64,000 nt of DNA from contig OZ234498.1 in assembly GCA_965153455.1 (NCBI GenBank), forward strand, positions 2,914,001-2,978,000, in the 5' to 3' direction. Source of the DNA: Sphagnum compactum. Its lineage: Eukaryota; Bryophyta; Sphagnopsida; Sphagnales. Position 1 is the first letter of the stretch. Every line of letters begins with the position of its first letter. The notes beneath the pieces were generated by a model that was given only the letters and a program-made list of their open reading frames with translations, was not told the origin of the DNA and ran no database searches. The position numbers and the translations under genes were made by a program. This document shows positions 46,990 through 59,790 of the stretch, piece by piece.

Positions 46990-49900
46990 TCATTTTTTCC
47001 CTTAAACCCATTAGCATCATGCCATTTGGTGCTATCGAAAACCAGATTCTTCCTCTTAATCCATATAGCCCATAAAATAATTCCTGGGAAAAAAATCCAC
47101 AAGGAATTGAATTTCCTAATATTGCTAGGTAGCCACTTGTTAAAGAAGCATTGTTCTATGGTAAGGGCCTTCCAAGTGCAACCTAGGCTGGTACAAAAAG
47201 GTCATTACTAGTTTTCCTTGCTCTTGGATAACGCTGAAACCTTTGGGTAGTAGATTCAAGTTATGAAAAATCACAAGAGGGACACTCAATTTGAATACTA
47301 TAATTAACTTTAGCTTTCCATGTGTTGATAGCAAGGACTTGGTGTCACAATGGGCAAATAAAACCAAAGTCTTTTCTAGCTTTTTGCTTTACCCACATAT
47401 CCTTCCATTTTAACTAGAAGTTGGGGGAACACATATTGCCATTTTTTAGGTACGTTCTAGATGAGGGTTTTTTTGGGTTCAATATTTGCCCCCTTAGTTT
47501 GGTGTTGTATCTCAATAGTGTTACTTGTTCATTCCACTTCCATAATGGAAGGTCAAATGTTAATTCTACAATGGTTCCATAGTATAGCTTCAACAATAAC
47601 TCGTGAGCTCCTTCTCTAACACAATTTTCACCCTTTTCAAGGTACCTGATAACCTCTCCTTGATGGGCATGGGTTGCAGGAACCTAAATCGAACCCCTAC
47701 TTCATAGGCTTTTATACCATTGGGGATCTCAACGCCCCTTTGGGAGTAAGCTCCCAAGATAGGTTGAAACTCTTCGGTTATGCAAAAGACTACTATTAGG
47801 TTTGCTAGAAGAGTGTAATTGTAGATGCTTAGCCATTCACCAACTATTGTTTCCATTGTAGGCTCCTTAAGTTCTTCAACTCAATTTTCAAGCATATTTT
47901 TCACAATTCTCAACCAAATACATTTTTCACCATCTTTGAGCTTGAATTTTTCCTTTACCTTTGTCCATTGGTAGAATCTACTAAGTTTTGTGTTGCACAA
48001 TTCGCCTACTTAATATAATCCTGCTTGATGGAATTATTGGGCTCTTAAGATGGAAATCTCAAATTCTCCACCTACAAATGTGTTACCCCACAACACACCT
48101 ACTTGTTGGATAGATTCTACATGACTAGGGGGAAAATTGGATATCACCTCCCATTTGTTTCCATGCCTTCATGACCATAAACCAAACTTTAGACCTAGGT
48201 GAAAAGAAATGTTTGATTGACCAATGCCCAATTTAGGTCCAACTCCCACCTAATATTTTGTGAAGTCTTACAACATGCCGATTCCAACCTTGATAGAGCT
48301 TTGAGGTTTGAGTCACTTGGCTCAAGTGCAAACAATACGCATTTACAAAGTAAAGCAAAAAGTGTTTCCCCAAGATTGATCAAACCCAATCTACCAAAAA
48401 AATTATGCTTGTAGCAATCAAATCAATTCATTCTAGTTCATTCTAGTCTCAATATGATGTTCATTTCTTAACCATAAAAAGTTTCATATAAGTGTTTTGC
48501 ATTTGTTCACTACCTTCTTGGACACCCCTTACACTGAATAAAACAATAGAAAGGAAATCACTATTGAGTTAATATCACCCCCCTTCTTGCTAGTGATAGA
48601 TGCACCACACTTCAATATTCTAACTTTTTTCTGATTTACTCTAGAAGAAACTCATCTACCTACTTCATATAAAAAGGACTCTTAACACTTTAAATAGATC
48701 CCCATCACTTGCCCATCTCCAATTGAAATTTTCAATCCAACTTGGTCTCCTTTAACATTTTGTATCTTCAAAATGCTATCAACTCCTCCTAGTTAATCTC
48801 TAATCCACCAATGGATAGGAACAATTTTAACAAATTGTACACATTCCACAAGTTCTTTTCATCCTTGATGACTAAAATTGTTGTGTCGTTTGCATATTGT
48901 GGTAAGGTTTGTTGTTCTGCTCCTATTAATAGAGTGATGACTTTTGATTTCCCATAATTTTTGAACCTCTTTCATCATGTAGTTTAAGACCTTTCTAGTA
49001 ATGATAAATAGTTAGGGGGCCAATGGGCAATAATTAAGGCTAATTCCTCTCTCAATTTCCAAAGCCTTTATTATATTGTCATTCAAGAAAATTAACACTT
49101 TAGCATTTTGGAATAACAATCTCACTACCCCAATGAAAGTTTCTTGCCATGCGCATCTTTTCCAAAGGCATAAACAAAAAGTCCCAACTTACTTTGTCGT
49201 AAGCCTTGGCAAAATCCAACTTGAGAAAAACCAATGGTTAATTAAACAACATGTCAATAGTTTTGTAAGGTAAAATGACATTGTCCAGGATATATTAGGG
49301 GGGAAAAAAAATTGATTTTCACTTCCATAAGAATTAGTTGCAATTTCAACTATAAAGCTTTAACAAAACTTTTGTAAAAGACATTTAAAAGAATAATCGG
49401 AAACCAATTACTTAGGTTCTCCTTTTCACTTGATTTAAACAAAAGGGTTATTAAACTTTTATTCACTCTATTGGGCAAATATCCCTCTTTGATTACCACC
49501 TTTATCATTTTGAAAAAATCTTCCTCGATCAGATCCCAAAAAAATGTGTAAAATTTAATCACAAACTTGTTCAAGCCTAGGGACTTGCCTTTGGCCATGG
49601 ATCTAGCAACTAGATGAACCTCCTTTAATGAAATTGGCTTTATTAAACATGAATTCATCAGATTGCAAAAAATTCCTTGGGATGGATTTAGTTGCATTAG
49701 CCCTTAGTTTTTTTTATCTAAGGGGTAACTTCCCAACTTTGTATAACTTATTATAAAAGCTATAACACATCTCTTCCAATTGCTCTTTTTAGGTTACAAC
49801 AACTTTGTTTGTGTCCTTGAGAATAAAAATCATTGTCTTACTAGGTTTTGCCTTAACTATTAAGAATAAATAGTTGGTGATTGCATTAGTTTTAAAGGTA
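46990..49900 (-). mobile_element. plant L1-type LINE, decayed, reverse-transcriptase part
   Basis: Minus-strand fragments in family order, from right to left: MIFILKDTNKVVV and EEMCYSFYNKLYK (about 49830-49740). ORF 49697-49350 follows with MAKGKSLGLNKFVIKFYTFFW and VNKSLITLLFKSSEKENLSNW, the palm entry motif. LDFAKAYDKVSWDFL (about 49215) holds the first catalytic Asp. QYANDTTILVIKDEKNLW (about 48900) is the YADD box with Asn in place of Asp. LINLGETLFALLCKCVLFAL and NWALVNQTF (about 48390-48200), PLWKWNEQVTLLRYNTKLRG (about 47540) and a zf-RVT-like FFPGIILWAIWIKRKN (about 47080) complete it. Many stops and shifts show it is dead. The endonuclease ORF was not found. Confidence 0.82.
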
Positions 49901-51415
49901 TAAGACTACTATACATAACCTAAATAGATATATTGAATGTACATCTAATGTGGGTATGTATTAGCTTGAGCCATGATTTTTATGACACGTGTTCATTTTG
50001 TACATTATTAGTTACATGTTAGTTGAACAAACAATCATATGGCCCAAAGATTAGATAATACCAATTTTGTAGTTGCAAGCACAACTAATTTAATTGTGAA
50101 TGACATCTAGTTGCATGTAGTTACATAATGACTAACTGCAAACGACATGATTTCTACAAGTGTTTTGTGGGTTTTATAAAATCTTTATCTTGTGGTTATT
50201 CCTTAGGTTGACCTCAATAACCATTTTTCATTTGCAAATGGTGTCACATTTTCTTCAAAGGCTTTCTACTGTCATTTTACTTCCTCTTAATTTCCTTGGA
50301 GACCAAACCATGAGTGTAACATCCTCAACACCTACTTGACATTGTTGTTTTGGCAAATTATCCTAATTTGAATTTGTTTGAATGTTTAAGCTATCTACAC
50401 CTTCATCTTGCTGCCTAAATGGGATTTCTTTATGTTCCCTAGTCTTTTGATTCATCTTCTCAACTTGCAACACAATATTGATCTTTAAAGTATAGGAATT
50501 TTTTTTGAATAATATACCTTTCTCATTTGTTAAAAAGTTTGAATTTTATTTTTTTATTCTAATGTCTTTTGTTATAACACTTGCCTTAAAATAGGTGCCC
50601 TAAAGCATATTTCACGAGGTCATTTTCTTCTTTTAGCTTTTGTAATTTACTTTATGTTTGATTTTTTGTCCATCATCTCTATTTTTGTTTCACCTTTCAT
50701 TCCCTCATATTTCCATTCTTTCCTTGCATATTTCATTTTGTTTCATTTTGTTTCATTTCTCATTATTTTGGAATTCTCATTCTTTCATTGTCTCATGGTC
50801 ACAAGTTTGCTTTTGAGGTTAAATGTATTCTTTAATTCTAGAGCTTTGTTAGTTTGTTTTCTACAATGCTCAAATGAATTTTCTTTGGTTTGTGATTACA
50901 AACCAATGATGATTTTTATCATTTTTATTTTTCTTGGTTTGCGACTATAAGATCACAATGATTTATATTGACATGTTCAAATTTCGTCCTCACATATGCC
51001 AATGTCAAACACTTCCAAGTTTTCAATTTTGTTAGATGTTGTCAAAGTGCCTTTTTGCTCTAATGTGTGAAGGCTACTATTTGTTTTACATGTTGCTTAG
51101 AATCATAATGATCTTGTTTTTCTCCATTTGTGCCATCATCAAAACATGGTTTTCTTATTCAGTCCCAATTTGTTATTATCTTTTTCTTTATTTCATTTTT
51201 CATTTGTTCATGTTTTTGTTTTGCAAAAGTTTGTTATTTGTAGCAATGTTTTACCCTTTTTCCTTTGTGTAAGTGCCTTTTGATAGTTTTTTGTTGTTTT
51301 GCATTTTTTTCATCTTGAACATCATGTGTTTTTTCAATTTGCAAAATTGTTGTTATTTTTTCTTTTGGCATACAATATAAGTTTTTTTTTGTTTCCTCGT
51401 TTTTTTTTTTTTTTT
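49900..51415. other. intergenic DNA, T-rich
   Basis: No gene recognised. 50640-51415 is so T-rich on the plus strand that hydrophobic, Phe-rich ORFs arise by chance. The LINE endonuclease domain expected upstream of 49900 is not visible. Confidence 0.4.
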
Positions 51416-51419
51416 CAAT

Positions 51420-53880
51420 GTTCCATAATGATGAACCAACTTCCAAGAAGCCTAATAGTGGGTCTTTTTAAGAAATTGTTGAAGCTTTCAATGAATTTAC
51501 ATCTAACATTGATGTTGAGGTAACTTTTAAATCTAAATTTGGAAATTTTGGTTTTGTTACAACATGCACACCTTCTCCTTGTAATTTTGAAATGATTGGT
51601 CTTATGTGGTCTAATAATGGCTTTATATCTACTTACATTCACCTGAATTGTTTGAATCACTTCAATTTTCTATAATTAATATTGATGTTATTATTTTTGC
51701 AAATTTTTACCTTCCTTTAATGTCTTTGGATCTAGAAAAATTTGATGTGTTTGCTACACTTGCAATTGATTTTAATAATCAAATTTTTTGTCCCAACTCT
51801 CCTATTGTTATAATAGATTGTAACGTATTTGTTACAATATTGTGACTCTCTTGTTAGTGAGGTTTTCTCAATGTTTCATTTTTTGGATGTTGATGAAAGA
51901 AAGTTAAATAACATCAATAAAGGCGGCCATAAAGCCAACAAACATGTTGAACTTCAGGCTATGAATGCATTTGAAAAGTAAAGGAAGTTTTGTGGTCATG
52001 ATATTGAAAGATCTATTGCATATTGGTTGGAAAATGAGGAGGTGGTAATGAAACTTATGGATATGTTATCTTTGTTTTTTTTTTAAATCGCCAAAAAAGT
52101 TGGGAATTGATACCCTCCAGCCAAGTGTGGATTTTAATTCAATTTGTGATTTTAGTTTTTTGGAGTTGCAATCCTTTGTTTTAGGCTTTCGTTGTGTTGT
52201 TTTGTTTTTTTCATTTTTTCATATTGTTTTTTTTCAAGTTGTTGTATTTTGCTTACTAGGTATCATTCTAACTATGTTTTATTGTAATGCAACATTTAGT
52301 CCCTAATAAGAAGTATTAACAAGTTGATAATACGAATGAAAAACTAAAAGGTTGTTGAAAATACATAGCTCTAGCAGTTTCATTTAATATTTTCACTAAC
52401 TTGAAGTATCATCAAGTTAAGATTGTAAGTAATGAAGTTGCATTTTGAGTTTCTAATGCTAATGTTGGAAATCCAATCAAGAAATCTAATGTGCTTTCTA
52501 TATTTAAGGAAGAATGGAAGATGTTAGCAAAAAAATTCAGCTGACTTTTCCCTTTGGATTAAACTTTAAATATTGGTATTTTTATTTTTGTGTGAAATTT
52601 TTTTCCATCAAAGGGTGCTTTAAACTTTACCATGTTGATTTTAAAAGTTTTTTTTTAATGTCCTTACTATTAGGTTTGTTGTTCTTAGGGTTTTTTTAAT
52701 TGGAAGATTGATATTACATGATGTTCTGGAGATCAACATAAACCTACCATTGACTACCCTATCAATGATGTCATTATAATGTCATGGAGTTGGCCAATCA
52801 ATGTCCCATTGTTTGGCCTAATGGTAAGTCAAGTCCCCATCCATTGTTTTTATGCCCTAGACCTAAGTGGAAAAACAAAGATGAAGTTTGGTTTCCTACC
52901 TTTTCAATTGGTTATAATCAACTATGATTAATTATTGATAATTTGACATTTGACTTTCTTCCTTAAGAGAAAAAATCATGTCCTACAAGACTGGAAATGG
53001 GGTGGGGATTATATGAATGGATGAAACTTTCAATCCATTAGAGTATGGTATGGAGGTGATGAATCATTGAGACCCAATCTCATATAGCATGAAGTTAGTT
53101 CCTCCCCATTTCTATTTTTTCCCTTGCTTTATAGTGTTTTGCAGTTGAGTTTTTATTTTTTCCTTTTCTGTCTCATTCATTTGCGATTTAAAAAATAATT
53201 CAAGTGCTTTCGTTTGTGGTTTTCAAATATGTTTTTCATTCTTTTTTTAATAAGTATAATCAAATTTTAAAACATTTGAAAAATAAAGCTTTGCAGTGAA
53301 TTATCGATAGGGAGTAAAGGGCACTACTTTCCTATGTTATGATGAAGCTTTCACCAAGGAGAAATAAGCATTTAAATGGTATTTTTATTTTTATTTTTTT
53401 AATCTTCATTTTTATTTTTATTTTTGGGACATGTTGAATTTTAATTGTTCTTTTGGTGTGTAGGATGTTCATGTTAAAGATAATGATGTTTATTTGGCTT
53501 TTGCCGATTCAAGTGTTCCATCCCATATTAGGAAATTAGTTAGTGTTGTTGATCCATTGTTTTTGTTCATGAGGGAATGAATATATATTTTTCTTTATGT
53601 TTATGTTTAGTTAGTGTTTTGTTTCTGTAAAATGCTTTTATTGAAAATCAACCTAATATGCCACCTTTCAATTCCATTGTTGTTGTTAATGATAGTCCAT
53701 GAACTACTATTTGTTGTTAATATTATGGCTTTGAAATCAAAAGTTTATATTATTGTTAGTCTTGCTTCAGGGTTGAAGGTTTTTACTATGATGATGTTGT
53801 TCAAGGGAAAACTATGGTGCAAGCTTAAAATTCAAGTGAATCCAATGTGATGTTGATGATAACTTCTTTAATTAAATGTT
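51420..53880 (+). pseudogene. decayed protein-coding gene or transposon of unknown family
   Basis: Protein-like text appears in shifting plus-strand frames. NSGSF(stop)EIVEAFNEFTSNIDVEVT, CNFEMIGLMWSNNGFISTYI and, after one shift, LPLMSLDLEKFDVFATLAI run to 51845. KGGHKANKHVELQAMNAFEK(stop)RKFCGHD and NEEVVMKLMDMLSLFF lie at about 51920-52080; the latter loosely resembles the N-terminal helical part of DUF3504/Crypton tyrosine-recombinase proteins, an idea I hold weakly. Later pieces are KWKNKDEVWFPTFSIGYNQ (about 52870) and, after an acceptor-like TGTAG, DVHVKDNDVYLAFADSSVPS (about 53464). Stops and shifts are many. Whether these pieces are one gene is unproven. Confidence 0.4.
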
Positions 53881-53899
53881 TGATCTCAAATTTTCTAAA

Positions 53900-55560
53900 C
53901 ACAAACAACAATTAAAATCCATCCATGGGCAATAGTCACTAGAGGTTCTCAATGTAACATGTCTAAACATGTTTTTTGTCATGTTGTCAAGATTGCCCAA
54001 TAATAATTAAATTTATTGTTGATCCAAAATCCATTTTTAGTTTGGCAACAAATGCAATTGACAAAATAGTATGATTTTGTTTGGATGATTTTGAACTTTT
54101 AATTGAATTCGTCATACATTAAATTTGCAGATTCATAGTTGATCATGTGTAGATTTGTAATTGATTCACTTTTTATGTCTTTGTTACAATTGTTGGCCCA
54201 TGGAAAATTCATAATTGGTTCAATTTTTATGATATATAGTAAACTTTGATCATATAAGTGGTGTGACATAGAACTTACAAGGCAAAGCTTGTAAGTTGTG
54301 TGATGTAAAATTAAAGAACTTAAAAAATTAGGGTAAAAAGATAATAATAAGAAATTAATTATTTAAAAAAAGAATGATAAAGAAAAAAAGGAAAAAGGAT
54401 CAAAGAAAAAAGATTAAAATAAAAATTTAAAAATTTAAAATAAGAAAAGATGAAAACTAAAACTATACTTTCCAAAATCTAAAAGGCCCAATTGGCAAGT
54501 TGTGTTGGGCCTTCCAAATTTTAGAAAGTGAAATGCAGAATTAGGCCAAGAGGTGCCTAAAAAAGGTTTCAAATGAGGGACAACAGAACTTGAAAGATTT
54601 TTATAACTCAATTTTGTTGGATATTATTCCCCCTTTGTCATTAACCAAAGTTGGGCGTCTTGTAAACGACTTCCTGTTTAGAAATGTTTGATAGTCTCCC
54701 ATTTAATGTGCTAAGTTGTTATATTAACGACCATAGTCCACATTTGTCAATTGAAAAAACAAAAAACTTCCTTAGGTGTCCCACCTTATTTTAGAACCCA
54801 CAATTATCATGTTAGGGTCTAGGTTAAGATTAAAGTTTAAGTTGAAGATTAGGTTTTGCAAGTAATTAATAATTTAAAAAACTTTCAATTTATTTAATTT
54901 GTGACCTTAATAAAAAATCAATTTTAAATATTTGAGTACGATGATATCAAAGAGAACCATTTAACAAATAAATATTTTGGATGGAAAAAAAGTTAGATTT
55001 TAAAGAACCTTCATGGTTATTTGGTTTTAGTTATTTAAGAAAAAATCAACTTGAAGTGATGTTTTAAATTTAAAAATTGATGTTTACCCAATGTTGGTCT
55101 ATATGTAAAAGGTGAAGGTTAAGGTGTTTTTGCATTTGATAGGGGTATCCTAAGTCCTTTTGATTTGCATATCATCATGGCCTCATGATCTATAAATGTC
55201 TAATTCATGATTCTTTTCCTACTACACATCAAGTATTAGCCAATGTGTAGGGTAAGGATTGGATGCATGTTTGCACCCAACTACCATTTCATTTAGCACC
55301 TTTTTCTGGCAATGCCTTCGACTAAGGGTCTTACTCCACACAAAGTCTTGTCATATTTGAAACAACATGGAAGATTTTGCTAGGATAATAATACTTCCAT
55401 AAAATAGAATTCCTTATGATTTCTGAAAAGTCAATTGTAGAACATGTTTGAATACACAAAAACATTTCAGTAGGTCTTTATCGATGGGGGGAAGTCTTGA
55501 CTTGCAATAGCCTTTATTTGGGGAATTGGATGTTTTATAACTTAAAAGGAGTAGAAATTT
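53900..55560. other. AT-rich intergenic DNA, no supported gene
   Basis: Strongly A-rich at 54300-54480. No ORF of note and no repeat with a clear partner. Confidence 0.45.
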
Positions 55561-56760
55561 ATTGGATATCCCTTGAATGCAAAATATTATGACAATGCTT
55601 GAGTGATCAAGCTCTATAGGAACAAAGGAACATATTCTTAAACTTTTTACTACCTTTTTAATTACATCTAAAGTAAAGGTCTTGAGGGATTAGCACATTC
55701 GACTTTACTTTCAATGAGCCCACTAGTTTTGATTTAGGCAATTCAACAATCCATAGACATCCACCCACAACAATCATTAATTTGACTTTCCAACACTAAA
55801 TAGAACCAATGTCCTTCATAAGTAGCACCTTGAAAAAGCTAAACAATGACATCACAAACCCAACCACATTCCAAGAACCACCAAATTTGTCCCCAACACA
55901 ATAATTTGCAACAAAACTTGCATAATTTGATATTTTGGTAATTAACAAAGTATAATTCTCCATTTGGATGTATCATTAGAAAATTCCCATAGCAATAAAG
56001 GTTTCCAAACCTAATCTTCCCTTTGAAACTCCCATAACAATGAATACTTTTTCTCCCAATATCATAGGACAAACACATTTCCCAACAAGTTCCCAGGACA
56101 ACCCAAACCCATCACAAGTTGAATTGACTTGGATTGCTTTCAAATTCCTTAGAATTTTTCATCAATTCCTTCAATCAGACTAGCCTGGATATTACTTCTA
56201 TTTCTACAACTCCTCCTTGGAAACATATAATGCAACAAAATGTCATATCTTTAGAGGTTAAACTTCTACCATAATAAAGAATTCATCCCGCACCATCCTC
56301 CTTTTATATTGTTCACCAATCCTCCTTATCACCAAGGTAGTCAACACTATTTATGCAAAAGGACAAGAATCACTTAAATTCACTAGCATTCCACATCTTC
56401 TTTGGCCTTTGATATACTACTAGTTTTTTAACTCCATAATGCACATCCTCCAAAACCAATGCAACAACACATTCACGACTCATATTCATCTGGAAAAAAA
56501 CACAAAAAACAAACAAACAAAAAATCAATGCCAAGTATTGTTGAAATCCCAACTCACAATATTAAGTGTTGTGGAACATAACTTGCAAAAGAACAAAGCA
56601 AAGAAAGAACACAAAGTCTACACAACCTTTTCCACTTTCACCATCTAAGGTTGAACTCTTGTCACCTTCTAAGTTTCAATGGTTGATGGTACTATTCCAT
56701 TCAATTAAGGTTTATCAACCCAAATTCTATGCCACAATCTATGATCAACCTTGACCGGAT
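55560..56760 (-). pseudogene. possible decayed F-box/kelch-type gene
   Basis: Minus-strand fragments read in order: FKLRR-like LKLRR(stop)QEFNLRW(stop)KWKRL (about 56670), MNMSRECVVALVLEDVHYG then KLVVYQRPKKMWNASEFK (56490-56370), and ORF 56078-55839 with MCLSYDIGRKSIHCYGSFKG, YCYGNFLMIHPNGELYFVNY. Then come LMIVVGGCLWIVELPKSKL (about 55780) and IPQDLYFRC (about 55710). A variable domain with VV-Y-P-W, a GGL-LW-like pair and a late MP-x-DLY motif is the order seen in plant F-box proteins of the At3g61590 type, substrate adaptors of SCF ubiquitin ligases. Similarity is weak and the frames are broken in several places, so the family is tentative. Confidence 0.33.
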
Positions 56761-56769
56761 GGAGCCAAA

Positions 56770-58350
56770 ATTGAATGTCATTGATGAAAAAGATGGTAAA
56801 ACAAATGGCACAAAATAGATACATAGCCTTCTTTATTTTTGACTACCTAATGAACCAAATGTGCGCTGATTTTTTATTTAAAATAATAATTCCTGAAAAT
56901 CTAATCCGAAAAGGACATTATTGTTTTTTAAAAAATTCACAAGAGTGTGAAATGTGACGATTTCATGAAAATCTAATGCTTTAAAAACCATCATTTAAAG
57001 CACTTTGTAATATCAGTCATTTTGTTTTGTGTACCAATGCTTTTATTTTCTTTTGGCAAATTTCGATGACAAAAGAAATCATATGCAAATTTTACAAAGG
57101 GTTTTCTTTTGCAAAAGTTGCCATATTTTGAGGACAAAAATGAAAAGTCACCACATTGAAATGCTAAGTTCATTGAAATCATTACAATAAAGTAGGATTT
57201 TGAAAAAAATTATTTTCTTAGTTGACCTTTAGCTATATTTGGCTCAATATTCTTATGGATGATAAGATTACCATGTTTTTATTCATGGTTCAAGAAAATA
57301 TCCAAAAATATATGAGGATGCTTAAATTATTTTCTGTTCATATTTTTTTAATACCCAAATTTGACTAAATCAATATCTGGATAATCATCACTTCCCTTAC
57401 ATCATGAAATTAAAAGAAAAACCAATAAACATTGCTTTGTATTTTCCACCCATATTCAACATTCAACCATGCAAAAATATTCTTAAATCACTTATTTATT
57501 GATCTTGTAACTTGATGTTAATAGTTTGTTACTTATGTAATTACTTAAGGGTTAACTTTGGTAACTTATTAGGTGGTGAAATATCACCAATTAGTTATGG
57601 TTTTGATTCATGTGCATGGCTCAAACATGATGATTTACATAATAAAATTTTGAACAAATTAAATTGCATGACTCAAAAATGATGACTTGCTAAAAACTTT
57701 TGTTACAAATTAATGTGCATGTTAAATCACATGGATTAGTGTAAGACTTTAATCAATTTTTATTTAGTTTTTTTTTTGTTGATATATAAATGGATGTTTA
57801 GAACTTTTGGAAACACTTTCATTTGATGAGACCAACTTGTTATAATCTAAGTGGAAAGTTTTATAAAAAGTTTAATTTTCAAATGTTTTGGCACAGTTCG
57901 TAAGTGTGTAAAATCCATGGTAGGAGGATGGTTATGGTATAATAATTATACATAAAAAATAAATAAGTTAGTAGATATTTGTGCAAACAAGAACATAAGT
58001 TTTCACAATTATATAATAAAATACATAGTTTCAATCTTATATTTGTTTGTACTCCATAATCCCAAGCCACACCCAATTATAAACATGAACTTCAGACAAT
58101 AAAAAAATAAAAATAAAAACCTATTAATCCACTTGACTCACAAAAATCAAAACCTATTAATATCATACCACTTGGGCAATAAAAGTCAAAACTTACTAAT
58201 ATCAAATCACTTGGGCCGATCAAAAGTAGGTATTACATTGTGCTACTGTGACTTTTGCCAACCTTAGCATATTGAGCAAAAATGTTGAGCCACAACCATT
58301 TCCTTAAGCTTGTTAGGCAAATATTTCGTAATCTTCAGTTGGAGTATGCT
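56770..58350. other. AT-rich intergenic DNA, no supported gene
   Basis: Short ORFs only. 58100-58215 repeats AAACCTATTAAT(A)TCA and CACTTGGGC(A/C) phrases three times at about 45-50 bp spacing. No gene is recognised. Confidence 0.4.
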
Positions 58351-58354
58351 GTGT

Positions 58355-58373
58355 GTTGGTGGAGATGCTCTAA
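58355..58373. mobile_element. isolated right end of a Tourist-like MITE
   Basis: GGTGGAGATGCTC followed by TAA is the reverse complement of TTA + GAGCATCTCCACC, almost the same terminal sequence as the complete MITE 66 bp to the right. No matching left end is visible within several hundred bases, so it is a truncated copy or a decoy end. Confidence 0.5.
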
Positions 58374-58435
58374 TAAAAGATTTCAAGAATAAAAATTTTC
58401 ACATATCACAAAATAAAGTGCATTCATCCATTCCC

Positions 58436-58805
58436 TTAGAGCATCTCCAGTGTTTCAATGGAAAATGGCCTGCACTCAATACTTTCACATCCAAATTTTG
58501 TGTTAAAAGTTTTTCCTCACCACGTATAAACTGTACATATCAAAATATCAAAACGTTTAAACATTGAAGAATCATGTAAAGCCCACAGGTAGTGCGACCA
58601 GCCAATCAGTAGCAGCAAGTGTGTGAGCATTAAATGCAAATACCCAACAAGCAGCAGTCTTTTTTATTTTCCGTGTCTCCTGAAAAGTCCTGTATTGGTA
58701 AAATATTTGGTGTACCCACACCCACTTTTGCACTGCTTTTGTGCATTGCTTCATCCAAAAGAGGCGTGGAGGCCATTTTCCAGTGAAACGCTGGAGATGC
58801 CCTTA
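58436..58805. mobile_element. Tourist-like (PIF/Harbinger) MITE with TTA target duplications
   Basis: The element spans 58439-58802 (364 bp). The left TIR GAGCATCTCCAGTGTTTCAA and the reverse complement of the right TIR GGGCATCTCCAGCGTTTCAC pair over about 36 bp (continuing TGGAAAATGGCCT) with few mismatches. TTA lies immediately outside each end (58436-58438 and 58803-58805). A 3-bp TTA duplication with G(A/G)GCATCTCC ends is diagnostic of Tourist-type elements moved by PIF/Harbinger transposases. The interior has no transposase, only short ORFs. The high TIR identity suggests it is younger than the decayed transposase at 21370-22230. Confidence 0.85.
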
Positions 58806-58809
58806 GAGT

Positions 58810-59150
58810 GTCCACTCAAGTCTGAAGCGACGACCTGGTCCTTCTTTGAAACCTAATAAATTTCTCACTTAGTTTGCTTGCGGAAGTTGCTGGCGGGCTG
58901 GGACACCAAGCAGCATCAACTATGAATGATATTGGCAGGGCGGCGGAATCAACATGGCCCCAAAGTTGCTAATAAATTTTTGTCTGTAGTGTCTGTTAGT
59001 GGGCAGTAAGATGCCCATTTCACGTGGCTTTCATTTTAGTCTGTTACTTGCAAAATGCATGCAAGGAACAAAATGTAATCACAGAAGGCTGGCAGGAAGT
59101 TGTTGCTGCCAAAGATGTATGTAGTATGTACCAGTGTTGTGCACTTCTTT
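58810..59150. other. intergenic DNA, GC-richer, no supported gene
   Basis: About 340 bp of balanced composition with no ORF of note and no repeat partner that I can see in the window. Confidence 0.35.
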
Positions 59151-59154
59151 TTTT

Positions 59155-59790
59155 TTAAGAGAACCTCCAGTTCCAGTTTTCAGTCTTTAAAAGAAATTTG
59201 AAGGTTCTTCAGGTGTGGTTTTAAGCTCGGTTTTTCTAAATCCTGCAGTTTCGATTTTTACATATTTAAAAAACAATTGGAACCTATGAGCCTGGTACAA
59301 AATCAGGTCTGATTCCATGTAGACATTACACTTTTTAAAAAAATTGTTAGATATTGTATAGATAGAAAGTTTTATATCAAATTAAAAGTTAGAGTTTATA
59401 TAGAGTAAGAGTTATAGATAAAGTTTAGCATTAAAAAAAAAGTAATATTCAACTCCTTACTTGTTAACTTTTCAAAAAAAAATCAACTTGTCTACTTACA
59501 GAATCTGCCCTTTTTTTCAAGAATGTTTTTCACACTTTCGATTTTGAGTCTGAATCTGACAAAAGACAAGTTCCAATGTCTCATTCTTGTGCCGATTTCA
59601 GAAAAAAGATGTGAGCTCAGATCCTGGGTCACAGAAACCTAATCGAGAACCTTCGGTTTTAACACTAAAAACCAAATACCCTCACAACATTGGTATGTAT
59701 GAGGATTGGGTGGTTCTCAGTTTTTTCTGAAAATTGTTAGATCCGGTTTTTAAAAGAACTTGTAAGAACTGCCTTGATTCTTCAAAAGTT
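59155..59790 (+). repeat. AAAGAACC-rich dispersed repeat, member 4 (two parts)
   Basis: 59155-59310 contains GAGAACCTCCAGTTCCAG and GAAGGTTCTTCAGG; 59610-59790 contains CGAGAACCTTCGG, TTGGGTGGTTCTCAG and AAAGAACTTGTAAGAACTG. The intervening ~300 bp is A-rich DNA without the motif. Confidence 0.45.

Noticed and set aside
50650-51280. Hydrophobic ORFs resembling membrane proteins
   Set aside because: The plus strand is extremely T-rich here, so Phe/Leu-rich frames arise by composition alone.
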